Below, in pieces: positions 50,901-60,135 of a DNA stretch of 64,000 bases. Numbering within the stretch: the first letter of the stretch is position 1; each line of letters opens with the position of its first letter. The stretch comes from JADJOM01 sp046327715. GTDB lineage: Bacteria > Gemmatimonadota > Gemmatimonadetes > Gemmatimonadales > GWC2-71-9. Made by a program: the position numbers and the translations under genes. The stretch spans positions 1 through 64,000 of the forward strand of contig JAXLXY010000012.1 of assembly GCA_046327715.1 (NCBI GenBank), in the 5' to 3' direction. Under the pieces are notes generated by a model. It did not search any database. It had not been told where the DNA came from and saw nothing but the letters and a program-made list of their open reading frames with translations.

Positions 50901-53277
50901 ACGTGGTGCTCACCTGGCCGGTGACAATCGTGACGGGCGAGCCGGCGGCCACGCAGCCCGGGTGCAGCGGCGTGAGGGTCACCGGGATGCCCGGGGACGG
51001 CGCGGCCGTGGCCGAGCCGTTGCTCTCGAAGTTGATGGTGATCGGGCTCGGGAAGCTGGCGTTGATCGTCAGGCTGGTCTGCACGATCCGGAGCGACGCC
51101 GCCGTGGTGGCCGCGGTGACGCCGTCGAGGTAGCTCGGGTTGCTGACCGTGATCGTGGCCGTGCCCGGCAGCACGCCGGACAGCGTGGCGTTGGCCGACT
51201 GCCCTCCCGCGGCGATCGTCACGGTGGGCGTGAGCACCCCCACCAGCGACGGGGTACCGCTGGTCACGGTGAAGGTGACGCCGCCCGGCGGGGCCGGTGC
51301 CGGCAGCACGATCGGCAGCGACTGGGTCTGGCCGTAGGGCACCGCGAGGGTCGGCGGCACGGAGATGTTCCGGTTCTGCACATCCACCGTGAGCGCCCCG
51401 GCGGTGTAGCCGGCGGAAGTCGCATCGAGCGTGGCGGACCCCGCGCCGACGCCGGTGAGCACGACGGTATCCTGGGTGGCACCCTGCGGGATGAGCACGC
51501 TCGCCGGGTTCACGGTGAAGAGGCTCGCGTTGCTGCTCGCGAGGGCCACCGTGGTCCCGCCCACCGGCGCCGGGGTATTGAGGCTCACCAGGACCTTGGT
51601 GGTGAGACCCACGCCGACCCCCGGGATCCCGACGAAGCTGAGCAGGATGGTCGGTTGCCCGAAGAACGTGGTGGCGGTGAAGCTGGTCTGGGCGCCGGCG
51701 GCCACCACCGTGGCAATCGGCGACGCTTGCGCCACGCCGAGGGTCCAGCTGCCCTGCACCCGGCCCTGGGCATCGCTGGTGTCCGCGGGCGGCGCGATCG
51801 AGCCGTCGGTGGCGCTCCACGCCGCCGGCACGCCCGGCACCGGGTTCGCGAAGCTGTCCTGCACCTCGGCCACCAGGGGCTGGGCCAGCGTGCGGCCGGA
51901 CGAATCGGCCTGCGAATCCCCCGAGACACGGACGAGCGCCGCCACGGCCGTCGGCGCGGCCGTCGCGTTGAAGGTCACGACCGGGAGGCCGGTGACCGTC
52001 GCGGTGACGCTGTTGGCCCCCACGACCTGCCCGAGCCGCCAGCTGCCGAGCACCGCGAGCCCGGAGCCGTTGGTGACGGCACTGCCGCCGGTCACGCTGC
52101 CGCTGCCGCCTGCCACCGCGAAGGTGACGCTCACCCCAGCCAGCGGCGCGTTGGCGGAGTCCCGCACCAGCACGGCCGGTGCCTGGGTGACAAGCTGGTT
52201 CACCACGCCGGCCTGGGAGGTGGCCGAGGCGGCCGTGACCGTGGCCGGCCCGCTGCTCCCCTGGAGGATGTCCAGCCGGAAGCCGGCGGGGGAGCCCTTG
52301 AGGCCCGCCGCGGCCACGCCGACGTTGAGCGCACCGGTCCCGGTCCCGGCCGTCACCACCGCCTGCGCGTAGCCGTTGGTGTCGGTGGTGGTCGAGGTCG
52401 GCGCGATGCTGACGCCCGCCGGCGGATTGAGGAGGCCGAAGGTCACGGCGTACCCGCCGCGATACGGCTGGCCGGCGGCATCGAGGACCTGGACCACGAG
52501 CGGCTGGGAGGAGCCGCCGGTCAGCACCTGCTGGCTGTCGCCGCTCACGATGGCCAGCGAGTCGGCGGCGGCGCTGAAGGCAAGCGTCAGGGTATCCGCG
52601 AGACCGGTGGGCGTCTCGGCCACGATCGCCACGCTGCCGCTCGCGGCGGCGCGCGCGATGATCCAGGCGCTGTCGAGCCCCACCGGACGGCTCCGCGCCA
52701 GGAGGGAATCCACGGGGACGATCCCCACCGGGACCCCGGTGACGGCCGCGCCCCCCTGGTACACCACGGCATACGCGAGCACGCTGTCGCCGGCCGCCAC
52801 GGTCGGCGCGGTGAGCACCAGGTGCACGCTGTCGGCTGCGGCGCCGGGGCCGACGTAGGTCGGGGTGATCGGCGCGGTGGGGGTGCTGCCGCCGGCGGAG
52901 GCGGTGACCACCGAGCGGACCGTGTAATACAGCACCCCGCCACCCCGCGCCTCGGCGTACAGGTAGAACTGCTCGGGCGAGGTGGTCAGGTCCACCCGCA
53001 CCGGGACGATCAGGGAATCATTGCGTTGCGCGAAATCGGCCGCCGTGAGGTACTTGGAAAACGCCGGGGTGGAATCGCTGGTGCGCCGCAGTTCGATGAA
53101 GACCGTATCCACCGGGATCGGGATCTGGCCCCCGGCGCGCAGCAGGCCCGTGACATCCATGCTGGCGAGGACCGTCTGGCGCGGCCCGATGGGCGCATCG
53201 GTCGAACAGGTGGTGAGCAGCAGCGCACCAACGAACGCGCGGAGCGCGCGGGCGAGACGAGGGAGTCGGACCGGCAT
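47977..53277 (-). CDS. Giant Ig-like repeat lipoprotein/adhesin
   Basis: 1766 aa from ATG 53277 (a GTG at 53286 would add three residues). Signal peptide with a possible lipobox LLTTC, slightly off consensus. Residues about 25-830 are Ig-like (Big-1/invasin-type) beta domains such as GVSVTFAVAGGSGSVTGGSA and AAWSATDGS. Residues about 830-1766 contain four units of about 235 aa, each with xxHGGVTVTxxSSD, a TSFTYYVQ strand, NNLYAQVGVPN and YYTPTGGPxxGGVxFRP. Very poor in Cys and Lys, rich in Thr, Val, Ala and Gly. Likely a surface or periplasmic structural protein or adhesin; ligand unknown. Starts 41 nt after the NtrY-like kinase on the same strand. Confidence 0.85.
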   Translation of the reverse strand: MPVRLPRLARALRAFVGALLLTTCSTDAPIGPRQTVLASMDVTGLLRAGGQIPIPVDTVFIELRRTSDSTPAFSKYLTAADFAQRNDSLIVPVRVDLTTSPEQFYLYAEARGGGVLYYTVRSVVTASAGGSTPTAPITPTYVGPGAAADSVHLVLTAPTVAAGDSVLAYAVVYQGGAAVTGVPVGIVPVDSLLARSRPVGLDSAWIIARAAASGSVAIVAETPTGLADTLTLAFSAAADSLAIVSGDSQQVLTGGSSQPLVVQVLDAAGQPYRGGYAVTFGLLNPPAGVSIAPTSTTTDTNGYAQAVVTAGTGTGALNVGVAAAGLKGSPAGFRLDILQGSSGPATVTAASATSQAGVVNQLVTQAPAVLVRDSANAPLAGVSVTFAVAGGSGSVTGGSAVTNGSGLAVLGSWRLGQVVGANSVTATVTGLPVVTFNATAAPTAVAALVRVSGDSQADSSGRTLAQPLVAEVQDSFANPVPGVPAAWSATDGSIAPPADTSDAQGRVQGSWTLGVAQASPIATVVAAGAQTSFTATTFFGQPTILLSFVGIPGVGVGLTTKVLVSLNTPAPVGGTTVALASSNASLFTVNPASVLIPQGATQDTVVLTGVGAGSATLDATSAGYTAGALTVDVQNRNISVPPTLAVPYGQTQSLPIVLPAPAPPGGVTFTVTSGTPSLVGVLTPTVTIAAGGQSANATLSGVLPGTATITVSNPSYLDGVTAATTAASLRIVQTSLTINASFPSPITINFESNGSATAAPSPGIPVTLTPLHPGCVAAGSPVTIVTGQVSTTSSVSYGGVANLPCTDTLIATATNLQPDSLVVTVNPAPPITVSTNFAQLGQGLLDVGSIFLGASNHGGVTVTVVSSDSSRVLLSTSVGTPGTGSITVPVLPLGTSFTYYAHALEGVTGTAVITATAPGFAPVPDTLTVVVPGIELQGLPTTTTTLSTVNNLYAQVGVPNGQFTALSRVQNHRPGAAPIPVTFGLQGGTSVGLIVDSLTPGGAQTGQAAIGPSVYYTPTGGAAAGGISFKPAGQGTDSVSVSASGFISMANATRGITVTQPTISVNVNYPQVGVGLQEAGSVFLSASQHGGASVTLASLDPTVFVVDTLPNGPGHDSIIKPLANGQTSFTYYVQVKEFSQFLSGYLRVSEPRFAPDSALVTAVQPAVELQGLPTSTTTLTGVNNLYAQLGVPNGQFTALSRVQNLRGGAPAPLAVVFASLPGGAGILADTLTQGTGGADTVTALVDTTGSLYYTPTGGPNNRGVEFRPQAAGNDTVSVFAVGYATVNTSARGIAVTQPTTSIGVNYPTIGSGLQEPGSAFLSAGQHGGAAVTITSRNPAVVLVDTLANGPGRASLVKSLTNGQSSLTIYYQALEGVVDSAWVVVSEPRFAPDSVLVRTATPGIEVQGLPSQLTPFDVDANFYAQVGVLNAGNSSLARAQNRRGGAAGVLTATFTSSTPAIGTVLDSLTAAGGGGATGAARIAPNVYFTPTNGPATGGMAFRPLLVGATSISVSMPGFTTATIAGTRTVNVLQPGITVTTNYPTVGSGLQESGGVFLGASQHGGVTVTLTSSDSTILKLAPNATTPGSASIQVPLANGQTSFSYYVQGMEGISSATTVTVTAVASGFTNGTTGITVDQPAVEVQGLGGSYTGGGADVNFYAQVGVANTQNSNLARAQVVRAGAPAALTASFTSSLPAAGTLVDSTGVGTPRTAQISAGGTVYYTPTGGPAQGGVAFRPLAAGNTTVSVSIPGFLTMTTAGNRVVTVQ
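48100..50790 (-). repeat. Four tandem ~705-bp repeats inside the giant gene
   Basis: Sequence encoding the YYTPTGG anchor recurs at about 48111, 48816, 49518 and 50229, giving periods of 705, 702 and 711 bp. The HGG anchor recurs at about 48597, 49300, 50012 and 50706. Copies are similar but clearly diverged, so this is an old duplication series, not a recent expansion. Confidence 0.8.
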
Positions 53278-53318
53278 GGGCGGCACTGAGGGACTTTGGT
53301 TAAGGAGACAAATCCAAG

Positions 53319-54665
53319 CTAGACACGGGGTTGGGAGGAGTCAAACAACTCCCCGCCCGTCAATGGCAGCAGCAGGCGGGCCCGGGCCCCGGTCCTATCC
53401 TGCCGATTGGCCAGCGCAATCGAGCCGCCATGCGCCTCCGCGATCTGCCGGGAGAGTGCAAGTCCGATGCCCGATCCCCCCGGTTTCGTGGTGAAGAAGG
53501 GCACGAAGAGATTCGCGGTCTCCCCCACGCCCGGACCCTCGTCGAGCACATCCAGGACGAGGCTCGCCCCCTCCCGCGTCCAGCGGATCGTCACGGCGCC
53601 TCCGGTCTCGCGTGTGGCATCCACGGCGTTCTGGACCAGGTTGATCAGCACCTGGTCGAGCTGATCACCGTCGGCCTGCACCACCAGGGCGGGGCCGGGC
53701 TCCACCCGCACCGCCAGCCGCCGCTCCAGCGCCGCGACCCGTCCCACCCACTCGGCGACCGGGACCGGCCGCCGCACCGGGCGGGGCAGCCGCGCCAGCC
53801 GCGCGTACGCCGCCATGAACCGGCCCAGCGCCTCGGAGCGCTGGCCGATGATCTCGAGCCCCTGGCGGAGATCGGCCTGGGCCTCGACGCCCGTCGCTCC
53901 CCGATCGAGAATCGATCGCAGGCTGCCGGCCAGTGACCGGATCGGCGCCAGGGAGTTGTTGATCTCGTGAGACAGCACCCGGACCAGTCGCTGCCACGCC
54001 TGCCGTTCCTCGGCCTGCAACGTCCGCCCCACGTCCGTCAGGAGCACCAGCTGGTGCGGTCGCCCCTCCTGCCGGAAACCGCTGCGGCGCAGCTCCCATC
54101 GGCCGCCCTTCCCGGCCGGGTGCTCGACCACCCTGGGTGACTCCCCGTCAAGGCACTCGGTCAGGCCCAGCGCCGCCGCATCCCGCCCGAGCAGACGCTC
54201 GGCGGGCTGGCCGAGCAGGCGCTCCCCACCCCGGTTCACCAGTCGCAGCACCCCACGATCATCAAACGCATAGACGGCGGCATCAATCTCAGCGAGCACC
54301 GCCCGCACCAGGCCGGTGGCCTCCAGCACCCCGAGGCGCTGCCCCCGGAGGGTGTCGGCCAGCTGGTTGGCCTCGAGGTACACCAGGCCGAGGGAATCAT
54401 CCCCGGCATCGGCGCCACGGGCCCGGAGCGAGTAGTCGCCTTCGCGGAGGGCGGCCAGGACGTTGGAGAGGGTCTGCAGCGGCCGCACCACCCGCTCGTG
54501 CAGGGAGAGCAGGCCGAGCAGCAGTGCCACCACGATGCCCAGCGTGAGGGTCCACTGCAGCCGGAGGGTGAAGTCGCCGCGCCACAGCAGCACCAGCGCG
54601 GTGAGGATGGCGGGAAGCGCCGCGGCCAGCGCGACCAGCAGGACCCGGCGGGGGTGGCTGGGCAT
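53319..54665 (-). CDS. NtrY-like membrane sensor histidine kinase
   Basis: 448 aa from ATG 54665. Two N-terminal membrane helices (VLLVALAAALPAILTALVLL, WTLTLGIVVALLLGLLSLH) with almost no periplasmic loop, a HAMP-like segment (VVRPLQTLSNVLAALREGDY), and a PAS domain (AVYAFDDRGVLRLVNRGGER). HisKA with intact LSHEINNSLAPIRSL, HATPase_c with LINLVQNAVDATRE, LDVLDEGPGV and GSGIGLALSRQI. This is the NtrY-type layout. It begins 11 nt after the NtrC-like regulator gene and should be its kinase. The frame extending upstream to 56273 is a shadow. Confidence 0.92.
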   Translation of the reverse strand: MPSHPRRVLLVALAAALPAILTALVLLWRGDFTLRLQWTLTLGIVVALLLGLLSLHERVVRPLQTLSNVLAALREGDYSLRARGADAGDDSLGLVYLEANQLADTLRGQRLGVLEATGLVRAVLAEIDAAVYAFDDRGVLRLVNRGGERLLGQPAERLLGRDAAALGLTECLDGESPRVVEHPAGKGGRWELRRSGFRQEGRPHQLVLLTDVGRTLQAEERQAWQRLVRVLSHEINNSLAPIRSLAGSLRSILDRGATGVEAQADLRQGLEIIGQRSEALGRFMAAYARLARLPRPVRRPVPVAEWVGRVAALERRLAVRVEPGPALVVQADGDQLDQVLINLVQNAVDATRETGGAVTIRWTREGASLVLDVLDEGPGVGETANLFVPFFTTKPGGSGIGLALSRQIAEAHGGSIALANRQDRTGARARLLLPLTGGELFDSSQPRV

Positions 54666-54676
54666 CGCGGGCGGCG

Positions 54677-56044
<1,368 letters not shown>

Positions 56045-56047
56045 GGA

Positions 56048-57019
56048 TCAGGGCGCGGTGGTGAGCCAGCGAACCAGGTTGCGCAGCAGGACCACGTTGC
56101 CGGCCGCCGCGGGGGCATTCATGCCCATGGGCCGGCGCGCGGGACCGGCGAGCTGGGCGGAGAACATCGCCGCCTCGCCGAAGACCGCGACCCGGCCCCG
56201 GCCCACCGCCAGCACGGCGGCCTGCGCCAGGCCCCCCGCCGGCTCCACGCGGGTGGCCGGGGAGAACGCCCACGCCGTGTCGGGGAAGAGCTGCCGGCTG
56301 CCCGGGGGCAGCCGCAGCAGGGCGGTGGCGCCCGGCGGCAGCGGGAAGGCCTGGCCCGTGAAGGTCACGACCTGTTCCACCCGTTCCTCCGGCGCCTCCC
56401 CCCGCGTCACCGGGTGATCCCCGAGCGTGCCCGCCGCGCGGGTGAAGGGAGGAAGGTCGCCGCCCGCGGTGTCGAGGGCGAAGCCATTGGCCAGGCGGAA
56501 GCCGAACGCCTCGCCGAGCGGGGCCGCCGCGCCCCCGAAGGGCATGTGGTCGGCGATGAGCAGCAGCGCGCCGCCGCCCTCCACCCAGCGGCGCACGGCC
56601 GCCACCTCCGCCGGCGTGAAGGCTGGCAGTACCGGGTTCACCCAGCTGGTCTCGTTGGCGGCGGCCAGGGCATTGGCCACCACCAGGAGCCGGACCGGGG
56701 CGAGCGAGGCGTCCGTGAACGGGGTGGCGATCGCCTCGACCTGGTAGCCGTCGCGCTGCAGCAGCGCGGCGAAGGGGGCGTAGCGGCCGTCGATGGTGTG
56801 AAAGTTGTGATGCGCGGCGTCCACGGCCACCACCGGGCCGCGCCCGGGCGCGTGGTGCGGGCGGGCCACGGGGGGGCGGAAGGCGGTGTCGGGCACCTGC
56901 TGACCGCCCAGCGGCGCCGCGGCGAGCAGCAGGGAAAGGAGCAGCCCCTCAGGCCGCGGGAGCCTGCTCCGCGAGCCAGCCGTCCCGCAGGCGGATGACG
57001 CGATGGCCGTAGCGGGCAT
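56048..57019 (-). CDS. Exported GldG/DUF4350-like protein
   Basis: 323 aa if started at ATG 57019, which overlaps the ATPase gene by 71 nt; no nearer ATG, GTG or TTG precedes the hydrophobic segment GLLLSLLLAAAPLGGQQ, although CTG codons do. Signal-like N-terminus, then a glutamine-amidotransferase-like or DUF4350-type fold: VVAVDAAHHNFHTIDGRYAP, RRWVEGGGALLLIADHMPFG, GDHPVTRGE, GRVAVFGEAAMFSAQ. Such proteins accompany ABC transporters (compare GldG) and may bind a ligand rather than catalyse. Confidence 0.7.
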   Translation of the reverse strand: MPATAIASSACGTAGSRSRLPRPEGLLLSLLLAAAPLGGQQVPDTAFRPPVARPHHAPGRGPVVAVDAAHHNFHTIDGRYAPFAALLQRDGYQVEAIATPFTDASLAPVRLLVVANALAAANETSWVNPVLPAFTPAEVAAVRRWVEGGGALLLIADHMPFGGAAAPLGEAFGFRLANGFALDTAGGDLPPFTRAAGTLGDHPVTRGEAPEERVEQVVTFTGQAFPLPPGATALLRLPPGSRQLFPDTAWAFSPATRVEPAGGLAQAAVLAVGRGRVAVFGEAAMFSAQLAGPARRPMGMNAPAAAGNVVLLRNLVRWLTTAP

Positions 57020-57629
57020 TCTCCTCCGAATGGGTGACCTGCACGATGGTGGTGCCCTGCTGGTTGAGCCGCCGGAAGAGTTCCATGATCTCCCGGCCCT
57101 GCTCGGAGTGCAAGTTGCCGGTCGGTTCGTCGGCCAGGAGCACGGGAGGGCTGGCGATCACCGCGCGGGCCACCGCCACCAGCTGCTGCTGCCCGCCCGA
57201 GAGCTGCCGCGGGTACAGGTCCTTCTTGCCCACGACCTGGAACCGGTCCAGCGTGTCGGCCACCAGCGCCGCCCGCTCCCCCGCCTTCATGTCGCGGTAC
57301 CCCAGTGGCACGTCGAGGTTCTCGGCCACGGTGAGGTCGTCGAGCAGGTGGTACTGCTGGAACACGAATCCGATGCACCGTCGCCCCAGCGCGAAGCGCT
57401 CCTTGGGCTTGAGGCTGTGCACCGGCTGGCCGTCGAGCCAGTACTCGCCCCGGAAGTCGGCGTCGAGCAGGCCCAGAATGGAGAGCAGGGTCGACTTTCC
57501 CGCCCCGGAGGGCCCCATGATCGTGACGAACTCCCCCGCCGGGATCTCGAGGCCGATGCGGCGCAGCAGCCAGGTGGGGCTGGGGCGGGTGTCGATGGAC
57601 TTCTCGACGTTCACGAGGCGGATCATCAC
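56949..57629 (-). CDS. ABC transporter ATP-binding protein (LolD/MacB type)
   Basis: 226 aa. Walker A GPSGAGKST, Q-loop FVFQQYHLLDDLTVAENLDV, signature LSGGQQQLVAVARA, Walker B VLLADEPTGNL, H-loop VTHSEENA. The DEPTGNL motif and the length are typical of LolD/MacB/FtsE-class ATPases that act on FtsX-type permeases, three of which lie directly upstream. Nineteen nt separate it from the last permease gene. Confidence 0.96.
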   Translation of the reverse strand: MMIRLVNVEKSIDTRPSPTWLLRRIGLEIPAGEFVTIMGPSGAGKSTLLSILGLLDADFRGEYWLDGQPVHSLKPKERFALGRRCIGFVFQQYHLLDDLTVAENLDVPLGYRDMKAGERAALVADTLDRFQVVGKKDLYPRQLSGGQQQLVAVARAVIASPPVLLADEPTGNLHSEQGREIMELFRRLNQQGTTIVQVTHSEENARYGHRVIRLRDGWLAEQAPAA

Positions 57630-57648
57630 CGGATATCTCCTGGAGCGT

Positions 57649-60108
57649 TCACTCGGACCTGATGGCCGTCATCGGATTCACCCGACCGGCACGGACGGCC
57701 GGGAAGGCACTGGCGGAAAGCGCCACCACGACGAGCACCGCCGCGGTCCCCGCCAGCGCCAGCGGGTCGAGGGGTGAGACCTGATACAGGAAGCCGCGGA
57801 CGAGCCCCCCGAGCGCCAGCGCGGCCACCAGGCCCAGCCCGATCCCGAGACCCGCGAGGCGGAGCCCCTCGAGCAGGACCAGCCGCAGCACCCCGGCGGC
57901 CGTGGCGCCCAGTGCCATCCGGATGCCGAGTTCCCGGGTCCGTTGCGCCACCGCGTAGGCTACCAGGCCGTAGAGGCCAACCACCGCCAGCACGAGCGCC
58001 AGCAGGCCAAGGCTCCCGGTCAGTGCCGACGCCACGCGAGGAAACAGGAGCGCGCGACCGGCCACCAGCGCGTCCATCGTCTTCAGATCGGCGATCGGCA
58101 GGTCCGGGTCGATCGTGGCCAGCGCGGCGCGGGCGGCTGGGGCGAGCGCCCTGGGATCTCCCGAGGTCCGGATCACGAAGGTCACGCTCCGCGCATCTTC
58201 CTGCGACAGCGGCAGGTAGAGATAGGCGCGGGGCGCCTCCGCGATCTGCCGGTACTTCGCGTCGGCCGCCACCCCGATCACGGTCACGGCGGGGCCGGTC
58301 AGGGAACCGAAGCGGAGCACCCGGCCCAGGGCCGGCTGCCCCGGCCACAGCCGCTCGGCCAGGGTCCGGCTCACGACTGCCACGGAGGTGCTCCCCGCCG
58401 AGTCGCCCGGGCCGAAGTCGCGGCCCTCGAGCAGCCGCGTGCCCATGGTGGCGAAGTAGCGATCGCCCACCAGCGTCCAGCCGGCTACCTCCCCCGGCCG
58501 CTCCGGGGTCGGGGCGTCTCCCCCCTCCGCCACGATCGTGCCCCCGTTCGAGGTGAATTCCATCGGGAGGCCCTCCGCGACCGTGGCGGACACCACGCCG
58601 GGCAGTGCGTTGAGCCGCGTGGCCGCGTCCACATACAGCCGCCGGGCCCCGGCCGCATCGTAGCCGGCCAGCCCCGGGGCCACGGTCACCAGCAGGCCAT
58701 TCCGCGTCTCGAAACCGAGAGCCGCGCCGCGCATCGCCACCAGGCTGCGCGTCACCAGCCCGGCGCCGGCGAGCAGCAGGCAGCTGAGCGCGAGCTGGCC
58801 AATCACCAGCCCGTTCCGGAGCCGCGAGCGATGCACGCCCCGCCAGCCCGCCGCATCGTGGCGCAACGTGCCCGCAATCCCCGGGGTGCTCGCCTGCACC
58901 GCCGGGACCAGGCCGAAGAGCAGCGTCGTGGTGAGCGTGACGGCGGCGGTGAAGGCCAGCACCCGGCCATCGAGCACGAAGGCGAAGTCGAACGGGAGGT
59001 CGGTGGGCAGCGTCAGCAGGCCGGAAAGCGCCGAGGCAAACCAGACGCCGAGCCCGAGGCCGAGCGCGCCACCGGCCGCGGCCAGGACAGCGCTTTCCCC
59101 GAGCAGCTGCCCGATGAGACGGGCTCGCCCCGCCCCGAGCGCGACCCGCACCGCGATCTCGCGCTGCCGCGCGATCGCGCGGGAAAGCAGCAGCCCCGCC
59201 ACGTTGGCGCAGGCGATCAGCAGCACCAGCAGCGACACGGCGAGGAACAGCCGGAGCGCCAGGGAGAAATCCGCCGCCATCCCGGGCTCCGGCCGTGCCG
59301 ACCGCTCGGCCAGCAGCACGCCGGTCCGGCCGGCATAGTCCGCGGGGCGCAGCGCGGCAAGGCGCGCCGCCACCCCCGCCACCGCTGCCTCGGCCCGCTC
59401 GCGGGACACCCCCTCCCCCAACCGCGCCACCAGGCGGGCGCTGAATCCGCCGGGTGTGCGCAGGTCGGGCCGGTCGGGCTGCAGCAGCCGGTCGGTCCCC
59501 GCCGGCACCCATACCGCCGGCCGGAATCCCACGTAGTAGGGTGAGGCGAAGTCCGCGGCCGCCACGCCGATCACGGTGAGGTCCTGCCGATTGAGCCGGA
59601 TGGTCCGGCCCAGGATATTCGGGTCGCCGTTGAATCGACCCTGCCACAGGGCGTAGCTCAGGACGGTCGTCGGGGGCGCGGACCCGCTGTCCTCCTGGGC
59701 CACGAAGCCGCGGCCGAGCGCCATCGGCGAGCCGAGCAGCGAAAAGTAGTTGGCGCTCACCATCTCGCCCCACAATCGCTCCGCCCGGCCGCCATGCGAG
59801 AGACCGAGCGGCAGCGGAGACAGCGCGGCGATGCCCTGCAGCAGTCCGGTGGTGCCCGCACGGAACTCGTCCAGCTCGCTCCAGGCGTAGTCCTCGAAGT
59901 CGCCGTTCGCGCTCCGGCCGTAGAGTACGGTGACCTGTTCCACATCCGGCACGGGGAGCGGCCGCCACAACAGGCCGTTCCCGACGCTGTACACGGCGCT
60001 GGTCACCCCGATGCCCAGGCCAAGGGTGATCGTCGCGGCCAGCGCCACGCCCGGCGTGCGCCGCCAGGCGCGCAGCGCGAGCAGGAGGTCATGCAGCAGG
60101 TGTCGCAT
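57649..60108 (-). CDS. FtsX/MacB-type ABC permease (duplicated, ADOP-like)
   Basis: 819 aa. First membrane helix after MRHLLHDLLLALRAWRRTPG (GVALAATITLGLGIGVTSAV), a long periplasmic MacB_PCD domain (residues about 45-240), then FtsX core helices (VSLLVLLIACANVAGLLLSR, ALGAGRARLIGQLLGESAVL), a second MacB_PCD domain (about 455-650) and a second FtsX core near the C-terminus (YAVAQRTRELGIRMALGATA), ending ARAGRVNPMTAIRSE. This duplicated layout is called ADOP in acidobacteria and gemmatimonads. It is a mechanotransmission-type permease, probably exporting or extracting an envelope molecule; substrate unknown. Confidence 0.93.
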   Translation of the reverse strand: MRHLLHDLLLALRAWRRTPGVALAATITLGLGIGVTSAVYSVGNGLLWRPLPVPDVEQVTVLYGRSANGDFEDYAWSELDEFRAGTTGLLQGIAALSPLPLGLSHGGRAERLWGEMVSANYFSLLGSPMALGRGFVAQEDSGSAPPTTVLSYALWQGRFNGDPNILGRTIRLNRQDLTVIGVAAADFASPYYVGFRPAVWVPAGTDRLLQPDRPDLRTPGGFSARLVARLGEGVSRERAEAAVAGVAARLAALRPADYAGRTGVLLAERSARPEPGMAADFSLALRLFLAVSLLVLLIACANVAGLLLSRAIARQREIAVRVALGAGRARLIGQLLGESAVLAAAGGALGLGLGVWFASALSGLLTLPTDLPFDFAFVLDGRVLAFTAAVTLTTTLLFGLVPAVQASTPGIAGTLRHDAAGWRGVHRSRLRNGLVIGQLALSCLLLAGAGLVTRSLVAMRGAALGFETRNGLLVTVAPGLAGYDAAGARRLYVDAATRLNALPGVVSATVAEGLPMEFTSNGGTIVAEGGDAPTPERPGEVAGWTLVGDRYFATMGTRLLEGRDFGPGDSAGSTSVAVVSRTLAERLWPGQPALGRVLRFGSLTGPAVTVIGVAADAKYRQIAEAPRAYLYLPLSQEDARSVTFVIRTSGDPRALAPAARAALATIDPDLPIADLKTMDALVAGRALLFPRVASALTGSLGLLALVLAVVGLYGLVAYAVAQRTRELGIRMALGATAAGVLRLVLLEGLRLAGLGIGLGLVAALALGGLVRGFLYQVSPLDPLALAGTAAVLVVVALSASAFPAVRAGRVNPMTAIRSE

Positions 60109-60135
60109 CGCGGATTCTCCGAGGGTGCTGGCGGA

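Noticed and set aside
48000..51000. Regular repeats considered as a CRISPR-like or satellite array
   Set aside because: The period is about 705 bp, lies wholly inside one reading frame and encodes repeated protein domains.
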